DNA of 18,948 nt from Planoprotostelium fungivorum (Eukaryota; Evosea; Variosea; Cavosteliida; Cavosteliaceae): contig MDYQ01000347.1 of assembly GCA_003024175.1 (NCBI GenBank), positions 1-18,948 on the forward strand. Direction: 5' to 3'. Of the stretch, positions 8,974 through 18,028 are shown piece after piece; the stretch's first letter is position 1, and every line of letters starts with the position of its first letter. The notes under the pieces were generated by a model. The model was not told the origin of the DNA. It saw only the letters and a list, made by a program, of their open reading frames with translations, and did no database searches. The position numbers were made by a program, and so were the translations under genes.

Positions 8974-9374
8974 TTATTCCTCCTTCTTGTTCAATCGAGG
9001 TACCTGCCACCAAGCATCGAAGGCACCAAGAAAGAAGACTGGACCATATGGAAGGTGTCCTTCGAAGATGGGTGCATCAGAGTCCACTTTCACCACAGAG
9101 AAGAACCCGTAGTTGGAATACTTTGTGCGGCTGAGATTGTATGCGACTGATGTGGCTCCGTAATTGAGCCCGGAATTCAGAACATGTGGGAGGAGACTGT
9201 AATTGCTTCCATCAAATTTGCCTTTTATCCACTTGTGATAGAAACTAGCTGATGTTGAGTGACGACAATCGTATGAAGAATGCACCTGTTGAAGTTCTCT
9301 TCGTCAGGATTTTGAACGTAAGCGCAGCCAAAAGCGCCTAGAATCATACAGTTTCGTACCAATCGTAGTGTCAT
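8974..9374 (-). CDS. small conserved-looking membrane-anchored protein, unknown function
   Basis: Two exons (9374-9286, 9244-8974) joined by a 41-nt GTGCAT..GCTAG intron encode 119 aa. A short hydrophobic segment near the N-terminus (about aa 9-19, MILGAFGCAYV) could be a signal anchor, a signal peptide or a mitochondrial sorting signal. It is followed by NPDEENFNSFYHKWI. The rest is aromatic-rich (FLGAFDAWWQVP near the end) with a basic/acidic tail LNKKEE. The N-terminal layout, one hydrophobic helix then Asn-Pro and an acidic/aromatic stretch, faintly recalls small DUF4359-type proteins, but this is only an impression. The TAA stop lies inside AATAAA. It is divergent from the two-TM gene across a 166-bp shared upstream region (9375-9540). 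Confidence 0.65.
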
Positions 9375-9540
9375 GTCTTGTGATGTGATCTAATGTCAGA
9401 GTAAAAATACGAATTTATTGTTGTTGACGGAGTTGAGAGCGGATCGTGTCACAATACCACGTTGTGAAGAGAATTCATCGTCGTTACATCATCAAACATA
9501 AACCAAGACAAGATCGAAGAGCGACAACAGCGCCAAGGAG

Positions 9541-10455
9541 ATGGATCTCTATCAACCTCTAACAAGTGACGAAGATCTTCACCTGTCACCCTTCGAGAAG
9601 GAAGCAGTCCTGCGTGAGATCAACCGCCGGTGAGTGTCTTTATCGATATCTTTCACACACTGATTCAGCTCAGATGGGTTCAAATCATGTAAGGGATTGA
9701 GTCACTCATATCATCCCTGGGCTGAAACAATTCAGGCCCCAACTAGAGGCAGCCCAAGTGTTCGGAGATCAGTACATCGGATCGTGGAAGTTCGAGTCAC
9801 ACACGTGGAGAGACTTCGCCGAGTATCTCTTTCAGAGGGAGATGAAGAAGACGACAAGGATCTTGACCATCATTTCCTCCTTCTTGTTAGCCATCGGCCT
9901 CGTCATGTTGAGTATGTCTTCAGATGTCTATCTAGATTGACTCTTTCAGTCGTCCTCATGGTAAACGCTCGTCAGCTCATGAGCGTGGGTGTTATCTTCA
10001 GTATTTCCATGGGTCCTATCCTCTTTGTAATTCTACTGTTGATCACCGTCTTTGGTTGTGCCGCCCTCTACTCTCGTTACAGAAGGTGAAGCTGTCCAAT
10101 ATCGCCCCAGTGTTGGTGATGACGGTGTAGTTATTCTCCTGCTGTCCACTGCTGTGTGTTGGGTAGGGGCTCCATCTATCTACTCGGCAATCGGTACACA
10201 CTACAACCTGCCACGGCTTATTCCACTCAAGATATGTACAATCTGCTATCCGTTACCTTGGAGGACAAGATGATCGAGACCAACATGACAAACATACTTC
10301 GTTTCGAACTGAAGATGAGATTGAAGAGCGGGGAGTCCAACCTTATGTTAGAGGTGAAGGAGAAAAGTGGAAAGAGAGTGACGACGCAGGTAGTACCCCT
10401 TGCTCGCCGTGTCCTGAGGAATGAAGAGTCCGTACTCGATCTTTGTGCTCTGTAA
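9541..10455 (+). CDS. two-transmembrane protein with C-terminal soluble domain, unknown function
   Basis: Four exons (9541-9629, 9736-9911, 9950-10085, 10167-10455) in continuous phase give 229 aa. The N-terminus (1-70) is soluble and acidic. Two hydrophobic segments follow, at about 72-93 (ILTIISSFLLAIGLVMLIVLM) and 98-128, separated by only a few residues. That is a hairpin placing both ends on the same side. Residues 134-229 form a polar domain beginning GSIYLLGNRYTL. I do not recognise a family. No catalytic motif or lipid-attachment site is visible. The last 108 bp of the coding region are antisense to the last coding exon of the LRR-GBD/FH3 gene. An alternative end by a GTAGTA donor at 10391 is possible, but I found no matching downstream exon. 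Confidence 0.6.
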
Positions 10456-13400
10456 GACATCGAAGCAGGATTGTGTCTCTTCCATCAGCGTGGATACTCT
10501 TGTGTCGGGCTCGTAGGGAAGGATGGCAGGTAAGAAGGAGAAGGTATCGCTCTTTCCTGATTCGGTGACGAAGACAAAATTTCCCTCCTTCAAGGTGTCC
10601 TTCTGCTTTCTGGCCAACACGATCATCTTTCCGTATTTCTCGATCATGTCCTCTTCATCGTCTAACATCTCGCTCTCAAAGGTGTCCACCTGTTTGTGTC
10701 ATTCTCTCTTTCACTCATGTTTCGAATGCTCACCTGTTGTCTCAGCTTGTCGGTGTCTGAGGGAATGTAATCGAATTGTTTGATGCTTGTGAACATGTGG
10801 AGTACTCCCAAGTTGATGAGACTATTTCTCATGTCGAACCTTTCCTCCAACTCTGGCTCTCCACTCACCACCTTGTTAATCACCGCCAATATCGTGTTCT
10901 GTCTCTCTTCAGTCTCTCTCGTTCTCTCTCCACTCACCGAAGAAGAAGCGTTCTTGGCCTTCACGGCGTTAGAGAACAGCTCTACGATGGTGGACAAGAG
11001 GTTGGGCCTCGTCTTTTCATCTCTCCATTTCAAGCGGTGGTGATGTCGGATGGCATTCATGACTAATTCTCTTCCGATGAGAGAGAGAGTGCACAGCTCT
11101 TGGAAGATCCTCAGTACAATGATGGAGATCTCGCTGCTGGTCGAATCGTAGTGTAGACCCAGAGAGGAAATGGCGTCGCTGCAGGTGAGGACGACAGAAC
11201 CACATTGTTCTAGGAGAGTGCACATGCATCGCAGAGCTTCTATGGTGATCGCTTCATTCGATGTACTGCTCTGTACTCTAGGTCAGAATCGAGTGGTCTC
11301 ATTCAGTGTGGATGGAACATCAGATGATCCATGGAAGAAAAAGGATGATGCACACCTGCTCGAGAGAAGTGTTGAGGAAAGACTTTGAATCAAGTAAACG
11401 TAATAAATAATTGAGACCACCCGCTTCGATGAAGAGGAGACAGAAGGAATCGGAATTGAGACGAAGAGCGCTGAGCAGGTGGGTCAGGTCCTCTCGTGAA
11501 GTTCTTCCCTTCTGAAGGACGCCCACAAAATCTCCCGGTCGGTTCTTTCCCTTCATGGTCGCTCCGAAGGCTCTGCTCTTCCTGCTTCCCTCTTGTTTCT
11601 GTCTCTCTCAGTCTTCCCTTCTCTCTCCCTCACTCACCATCATTAGGGGCAGCCACGGCTTGAAGTCCTTGGCCAGCGCCCACTTTTGTTCGTTGTTCAG
11701 CTTGTACATCACATCCTGTCTATCCTTCGTGTAGCTCTGCTCCTCGATCATCTGCTCGTATGCCTCCCTGAACTTGGAATAATTGGGTGCTCCCTCCACT
11801 CTCATCGTTCCAAATGCCTCGTGTCTCAGAGACCTCCCGTACTCCATGGCCAGATCTACAGACAGAGTCGTTGTCTTTCGACCACTGGGTGACATCGAGT
11901 TCTTCTCGCTGAGACTGCCCTCCGGTGAAGAGGAGGTGCTGGCGTCTGGGTGAACGGAAGTGTGAATCTCTGGACTGAGGAAGGCTGTGATGGTCATCTG
12001 CCCGGAATCAGAGCCGGTGGTGCTCTTTCGGTTGGAAGGTGAGCGGAAGGGAAGGGCCTCCTCTCTCGCTTCTTTTCCCAGGATCTCTTGAATCGACACG
12101 AGAGATCGACTGTTCTGCCGCAGAGTGTGGCCACCTTTCAGTCGAGTGAAACCGGATTCGGAGTCGGATTTTGTGGCCTGCAGGTTGGACGTTCTGATTC
12201 GAACTGTAAAGTGTTATTTCTATTGAAAAATGGATGAATTATGGTAAAATGGGTGAGATGAGACGAGAGAAAGAGGGAGATGAAGGAAGATGCTCACCTG
12301 GAACGGAGAGGGCTGCTTCCTTCTCTGCGATGAGACTGAACAACTCAGACTTGTGATATTCACTATCATCCATGTGATTCGAATCCATGTTAAATCGAAC
12401 GAGGGATCTGAGGTTCTTGAGAAAATTCGGTTGAGCGTTGAGATCGTTGTGGTGCAATTGAAAAGAGATCAATCCTCTCATTCCCGACAGCTGAGACGGC
12501 AGGTTCGCTATCTTGTTGAACTCCACGTACAATCGTCTCAGACTCGTCAGCTGTTCTCGTTCAGAAAGAGATGAGAAAGAGAGAAAAGATGAGAAAGAGA
12601 GGAAAGATAAGAAAGAGAGGAAAGATGAGAAAGAGAGAAAAGATGTGGAACAGATGTGAAAGAAGGAGAAATGACCTGGCCCATCTCTGCAGGAAGAGTG
12701 GTGAGAAGGTTCTCCTGGAGATGAAATTCGACGAGAGAGTGCATGTTCTCGATGCTCTGAGGTATGCTGGTCAGCCGGTTGTCGTTCAATCGCAGCGTCT
12801 CTAGACATTCCATGGAAGTGATCACGGCCGGAAAGCTCGTGAAACGGCAGTGCTGGAGGCTGAGAAGACGCAGGCCGGTGAGGCGGCTCATCTCTTGAGG
12901 CAGAGAGGTCAAGCTGTTGCTGGAGAGGTCCAGGTAGATGAGATTGATCAGATCACCCAGTTCGGGTGGGACGATGGTGATGGAATTGTGTGAGATCTTC
13001 AGCCTGGATAAGTTTCTGAGCTTGTTGATGGAGCTGGGAATGGTGACGATGGAGTTGTGGGATAGGTCCATCTCTTGGAGGTGAAGGAGATAGCAGAGAG
13101 AGAGGGAGATCTCGGGTAGTTCGTTGGTGGAGAGATTCAGCGCCGAGATGGAAGAGCCGGTCAGATCACCGGCCACCTTCTTGATGCAATTGCGAGATAG
13201 ATCGAGAGTTCTCAGTCCACTCAGCCTGGAGAAGACCTTGGTTTGGAACTCTGGAATCTTGTTTCCTGACAGAGATAGATCCCTCAAGTTTGCATTTCGG
13301 GTGGCTGCTTCTTCTGGTAGAGAGGAGATGTTGTTGTCTTCTAGGTTGAGGGAGGTGAGTGCTTCTAATGCAGAGAGGGACTGCCAGAATTCCGTGGGTA

Positions 13401-13676
13401 ATGTCTTGATCTTGGAGTTGGCCACGGTCAGTGCCTGCAATTGCGGTAATTCTGTGGATAATCCTTCCAGCAGTGCGGTGATCGTCTTCGTCTTCAGCTT
13501 CTCTGCATTTCTTAACTCTAGATCGGTTCCTCGATTGTCTTTGCTCTCTTGGATCTCACTCGAGAATTTGGCTGTTCGAGATAACGTCAGAATATTTGTG
13601 TCTCAAACGTGAAGATGGACATTGATATGCTCATCGATGATGATTCGACAGAGGGAATGGAGTACACACCTCCCAT
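10348..13676 (-). CDS. LRR-GBD/FH3 protein with C-terminal ubiquitin-like segment
   Basis: Seven exons (13676-13670, 13571-12676, 12550-12298, 12203-11638, 11598-11356, 11270-10734, 10689-10348) give about 947 aa. Residues 48-370 carry about twelve leucine-rich repeats (pattern LxxLxLxxNxIxxLP). A Ser/Thr-rich linker follows. From about aa 540 (NEQKWALAKDFKPW) to 840 the sequence is an all-helical GBD/FH3 (formin-type armadillo) domain with GGLNYLLRLL and EALRCMCTLLEQCG. A C-terminal segment resembles the ubiquitin-like/FERM F0 fold of talin-like proteins (YGLFIPQDTASKGYYL) but stops before its final strand. LRR plus GBD/FH3 points to a Rho-family GTPase or cytoskeleton adaptor; this is inference. 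The start is uncertain: a 7-nt first exon (ATGGGAG) before a GTGTGT donor gives MGAKFSS, a good N-myristoylation sequence, and no other in-frame ATG precedes the LRRs. Confidence 0.85.
12571..12642. repeat. 18-bp tandem repeat, four copies, in an intron
   Basis: Four head-to-tail copies of ATGAGAAAGAGAGAAAAG with two variable positions (12571-12588, 12589-12606, 12607-12624, 12625-12642). It lies wholly inside the 125-nt intron 12551-12675 of the LRR-GBD/FH3 gene. On the transcribed strand it is a pyrimidine-rich TCTCTTTCTCAT tract and could lengthen the polypyrimidine region. Confidence 0.95.
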
Positions 13677-13759
13677 AGTAGAGGGAGGAGAGCCGTTGAT
13701 AAAAATGAAGAGGCAAGCCTACGAAGTCACTTTGAGAGGTGGATTCGTTGAATCGTAAG
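13615..13759 (+). CDS. doubtful small ORF or first exon, antisense to the LRR gene 5' end
   Basis: An ATG at 13615 opens a 48-codon frame (MDIDMLIDDDSTEG... ending in GGFVES, then TAA) with natural-looking codon use and composition: acidic start, basic middle. The TAA is part of a perfect GTAAGT donor (13757-13762), so this may instead be a first exon. Possible acceptors are at 13924 and 13945, but no continuation is convincing and none matches a known family. It overlaps, on the opposite strand, the proposed first exon and intron of the LRR gene, so one of the two models may be wrong. Confidence 0.25.
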
Positions 13760-14089
13760 TCGTCGATCGATGCTAGTGCCTAATTTACTTTTACTGTCCC
13801 CAAATCAAACCTTTCCTTCGTCTTCTCCGAACGGAACGATGTCTTCGGTTTCGGTTGGGTGGTATGTTTTATGAAGGTAAAGGGAGGGTCGGAAATGGAG
13901 TGACCAGGTTTGTTTGATACACAGGAGGAGCTCGTTGTCGCTTCCCCAATCAGTCTTCGTTGCCAAATGAGCTCTTTTGGGGTGATGTGCGCTTCCCCGA
14001 CGGTTTATTTCGACACTACAACGAGAAAATTTGAAGTTTATGAAAGTTACGAACCCAACACGGGGGGAACATGCACGGTGGAATTCATT
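13677..14089. other. intergenic region between LRR gene start and eIF2B delta 3' end
   Basis: A gap of 413 bp. It should hold the minus-strand LRR gene promoter and the eIF2B delta 3' UTR. Several stretches read as peptide-like in the plus strand (for example 13924-14034, ending FRHYNEKI before TGA, and another frame continuing past 14090), but they cannot be joined in phase to each other or to the ORF at 13615. I see no RNA gene and no obvious TATA box. Confidence 0.4.
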
Positions 14090-16953
14090 TTAATCCAAGG
14101 TGTAAATGATTCTCAGAGCCACTGCGACCGATGTTGGAGGGATAATACCAACTTCGGTGATGACAGCGATGATGAACTCCGCCGGCGTCGTGTCGTAAGC
14201 CAGGTTGAGCAACTTGAGGTTGGGAATCTGAACGAGTGAGTTGGAAGGAGTGAACGAATGCGAGAGAGGGAAGAAGGAGCTCTCACATTCTTCCAGTCCG
14301 CCAAGATGGACTTTTCGCCACCGCTCTGTATGGGTTGCAGCAGATCGTCAGGATCTGCCAGTTCATTGGAGGATATCGATTCGATTTGCACTCTCTCCGT
14401 AAACTTGTACGTCTCACAGCACACCATGAATGGAACCTTCTTCACGTCAGAAGAGACCCAGGGGACAGATGAACGAAGACGAATGAGAGGAATGAGGACA
14501 ATGAAATATCAAGTGTACCTGGTACGTTTTGGCTGCCACGGCAACGGCGGCAGTTCCCACTCGAGAGACGAGACTTCCGTTGGCAGTCATGGCGTGAGCG
14601 CCCACAAAAATCTACTCATGTCAATCGTGATGATGGAGAGATGGATCACCTTGGTGACTTCGGGCATGATGTAAGACAAGGCATTGATGTATATATATGT
14701 GCACTCCATGCCTGCCTTCAACAGATTCTGAAGGAGGCATTCTCCTGTGATGGCTCAGCTCTCTTCCCTTCTACAACGGTTCGTTGTGAATGAAATGAAC
14801 GAACCTTCTTTCCGTGGTCTAGAGTCGACGACGATGACGCGGAACTTCTTTCCTTGGTAGAATGCCTTCTTCAATATCATCTCCACAGAGTACGATCTGT
14901 CCCTGTCAGTGATGTCCGTGTGGTGATGATTCACTTGGCGTGGGTGAGAATGACATCACCGTCCTCGATGCGGTCGGCACCCAGATTCGAGATGATCTCA
15001 TCTGCTGCTGTGATCCTCTCTTGGATGAATTTATCGATCGATTCGCACAGATATTCAACTGCCTACTGTCTGATGAGAACCATGTCATCAGATGATGCGA
15101 GAAATGATGTCATCAGATGATGAAAGAGATACGATGGATGAAAGTGTAGAGAGGATCACCTGACCCACGGTGGACATGGCAGTGGTCTCACTGATCTTCA
15201 TCTTGATGTGGTTGATGGCGTTACCCATGGATACGGAGAGGGGTCTGCAGTCCACCAAGAACTGAATCATCTTCTTGATGTCAAAGTCTCGACTCAGGAC
15301 TCCACTCGGTGATTTAAACTCTCTGAAGACCTGTCTCCCTTCACCTTCCACACATCTCCTTCATCTCTATCTCCTCCATCTCATCGATCGATCATCTCTC
15401 CTCTCACCTGCTTGAAAGCCTCCAACATAGCGACACACCTAGCGTTCGATCCCATGATGACACCCTTTGCATATTTCAACCCCAACTCCAACCACACCGG
15501 TGGTAACTGTCCCGCTGAAAATCCGATGCCCAGCTTCAGAGAAGACAGATTCTCGTATTGTGGAAGGTGAGCGAACAGAGCCACCTTTCACCTTCAGCGT
15601 CTGAAGCGAAATCTCCTCACCTGCTTCGCAGAAGGTTGGAGGTGGAGGACTTTCTTCTTCTCGGCCTTGGCTCTCTTCTTTCCATCGTCAAACTGCATGA
15701 CGGGTTTGTGAACGGTGCTACTCGTTCGGCTCTTGTTCGTCGCACCGCTCGTCGCCGTGGTGGCAGGCGTATTCGTCTCTCCTCCTGCCTGCTCTGCCTT
15801 CTCGTTCTTTCCTCCTGCTCCTCCCATTTTCTTGGCCTTCACTTTGGTCGCTTCTCTCTATCAGTTTGCTCTTCTCACGGTGGATGATGAGTTGATGATG
15901 ACAGAGGTGATGTTGTGATGATGTGGATGTGTGGCGATGATGTCTCAGATCCTTCATTCACCTGCACTTCCTCCTTTGGCTCCGTTGAATCCTTGCGATG
16001 CATAATAAGCCGCTCTCTCCTCTTTCGTCATCTTACTCAGATCCGGTGCTTCTTGGTTCAGTCTCTTCCCTCTCTCCCGTTCTCACCGTTGGGATCGGCT
16101 GCCTTCTGTGGTCCTTTCTGTTGTTGCTGCTGCCCTTTCTGTTGTTGTTGTGGTTGCTGCTGCCCTTTCTTCTGTTGCTGCTGTTGTGATTGACCCTTCT
16201 GTCCTTGCTGCTGCTGTCCCTTCTGTCCCGGTTGTTGCTGTCCTTTCGGGGCGGGTTGGTTCTATGTTGTTCAGAGATGATCTCTGCATCATCACCTCAC
16301 CGTCTTCTGTGAGCTGTCTGTGACAGAGATGGAGGGTCCGACGAGTGAGCTGAGAGATCCTGGTCTCGGTGGTTTATGAATACCTGGTCCAGGTGCGCTG
16401 TGTAACTGTTTCGAATGAATGGTGATACATAAATCACGATAGAGAGCTCCATCGTCTCGTTACACACCTGAGGTGCAGAAGGACCGGAGAGGTATCCTTC
16501 CATAAAGTCGGCCGATTTAGGGGAGGTCAGTGGAATCGTGTCAGACCATCCAGTCAGTTGACTCCTATGGAACGAGATCAACGACAGATATGGAGATGAT
16601 GCAAGATGGAATATCAAAGACAAGTGATCCTGCTCCTCCACGGGTATGCGAATCACATGCGAAAGGATGAGAGCATTGGATAACTACCGTGTAACATTTC
16701 CAAAGGAAGAAGACAGACGTTCGGGAGAGCCAGGAGCTAAAGAGGGACGACTGATCGTAATGGGTTCTGTGGTAGAAGAAGCAACACCGAAACCTACTGT
16801 TTGTGTGAATCCTGGCGTTGTTGCTTGCTGGTCAACAAGACGTCCTTGACGATGTCAGCCCCGTGATCATTTTTGGACATCGATCAAAGAGAAAATGGTT
16901 AACTCACCCAGACTCCTGATATTATGAGTGCCGCTTTCGTTCCAGCTGGACAT
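14090..16953 (-). CDS. EIF2B4: translation initiation factor eIF2B subunit delta
   Basis: Fifteen exons (16953-16908, 16844-16688, 16564-16468, 16405-16301, 16261-16087, 16051-15962, 15850-15621, 15584-15408, 15330-15160, 15062-14935, 14902-14805, 14744-14650, 14611-14519, 14439-14287, 14227-14090) give 650 aa in continuous phase. eIF2B delta is part of the regulatory core (alpha, beta, delta) of the exchange factor that reloads eIF2 with GTP and senses phosphorylated eIF2 alpha. The C-terminal half is unmistakable: [138 protein letters not shown]. The first 300 residues are disordered-looking: Ser/Thr/Pro-rich, then Gln/Gly/Lys-rich (136-193), then basic. Introns are as short as 35-36 nt. 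The start MSSWNESG is the first in-frame ATG. Confidence 0.95.
16087..16261 (-). repeat. coding Gln/Gly/Lys-rich repeat in eIF2B delta
   Basis: This exon encodes about 58 residues built from units such as [16 protein letters not shown] and KGQSQQQQQ, with CAG/CAA codons mixed. It lies in the variable N-terminal arm, outside the conserved eIF2B core. Antisense plus-strand ORFs here (Leu/Cys/Val-rich) are by-products. Confidence 0.9.
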
Positions 16954-17145
16954 CGCGCTTGTTGGCTCTCGTCCAAACAAATTCAGCCGAAATGCGTCTT
17001 TTCTCTGGCAAGAAAACGGTGCTGTAGACGGTCGTTGGTTAGACCTCACTTTGTAGAACTAGATTTCCACCCGATTTCAAATTCTCAAACCACAAACCAA
17101 GACAGAGAGCGGAAACACTCACTTATAGCTGTAAGAGCAAGTGAA
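16954..17145. promoter_or_regulatory. divergent intergenic region, eIF2B delta / small plus-strand gene
   Basis: A gap of 192 bp between the eIF2B delta start codon and the proposed start of the next plus-strand gene. It is AT-richer than its flanks (for example 17050-17120). No TATA box stands out. Confidence 0.35.
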
Positions 17146-17864
17146 ATGATGTTGGGACACACTAACAAGTGGGCTCACCACTTGCTGAATCACAATCAAT
17201 CTCAGGTGCCGGTGCCAGATGAGTTCGTGCAGAGCGTGAGCCATTGGATGTACACTCTGGCGGAAGGTTACACGGATGACGTGAGAAACACGATAGAAGG
17301 AGCAGCAACGGAGAAGGAGGTGAGAAGAATCATCACGTGATGAGAGGTGGAAGTGATGATGCTGACGAGACGGTAGGCTATGCCACAAGCTGTAGCAACG
17401 ATATACGTGAGAGAGGATGAAATCTCAGCCTAAGAAGCAGAACATTATATCGTGAAGACTTGTATACATCATTGACTCAACTTGGTCTGTACTCGTCGTT
17501 CAGACTGGACTGCATCAAGCGATGAGTCATTCGTCAATAAATACAGCGATGAGACCACCGTGATCATCACTAGTTTGAAACGAAGAGATCGTGCGATTTA
17601 TTCACATGTCTCAGAAGAGGATGGTGAATACAATCCACAGAACCATCATGATGAGAGGTTGGCAGAAGATAGCAGATGCATCACCTGTCATGCCAGTGGC
17701 GGCAGTGACGAGCGGCGTACGTCTTTCATCGCGTTTCGTTTTTCCTTTGCTTTCTCGTTGTATTTTCTTCTGAATGACTCCGCGCATTTTCTTCTGGATC
17801 ACTGCCACACCATAAATCCTCACACAACACCTTCTTGCACACGCAGCCCATCTCTTCTTTCTAA
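17146..17864 (+). CDS. unrecognised small gene, tentative 5-exon model
   Basis: Tentative exons 17146-17319, 17377-17406, 17504-17559, 17620-17716 and 17847-17864 keep phase and give 124 aa. The most convincing coding piece is the first exon (MMLGHTNKWAHHLLNHNQ, then an amphipathic helix-like segment with HWMYTLAEGYTDDVRNTI). A later piece reads HRTIMMRGWQKIADASPVMP. Acceptors in the middle are ambiguous (AAGAG repeats at 17615-17619), and exon 2 could instead run on to TAA at 17431-17433. There is no signal peptide, TM segment or known motif. It is divergent from eIF2B delta and convergent with the metallopeptidase-like gene, with about 165 bp between the two 3' ends. Confidence 0.35.
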
Positions 17865-18028
17865 TCGGCAGAGAAGACAAGTGAGACCATCGAATAGGCT
17901 GGTGAATTTCGCCCAAGCCCAGAATAACACACGATAGATGTCGGAGGGCGATGATCGATGACTATGCCCGGTTCTTATGAAAAACCTTTCGAATGAATGT
18001 ACTCTTGTCATCTTTATCAAAGAAGTTG

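Noticed and set aside
12571-12642. Short regular repeats considered as a CRISPR array
   Set aside because: Contiguous 18-bp purine repeats without spacers, inside a spliceosomal intron of a eukaryotic gene.
16083-16323. Leu/Val/Ala-rich plus-strand ORFs resembling membrane segments near 16100-16320
   Set aside because: They are the complement of CAG/CAA-rich coding DNA in eIF2B delta; hydrophobicity is a by-product of CTG/TTG on the other strand.
16468-16503. ATG at 16503 as the start of eIF2B delta
   Set aside because: The frame stays open upstream through an acceptor at 16564 and two further exons that join in exact phase to an ATG at 16953. I kept the longer model.
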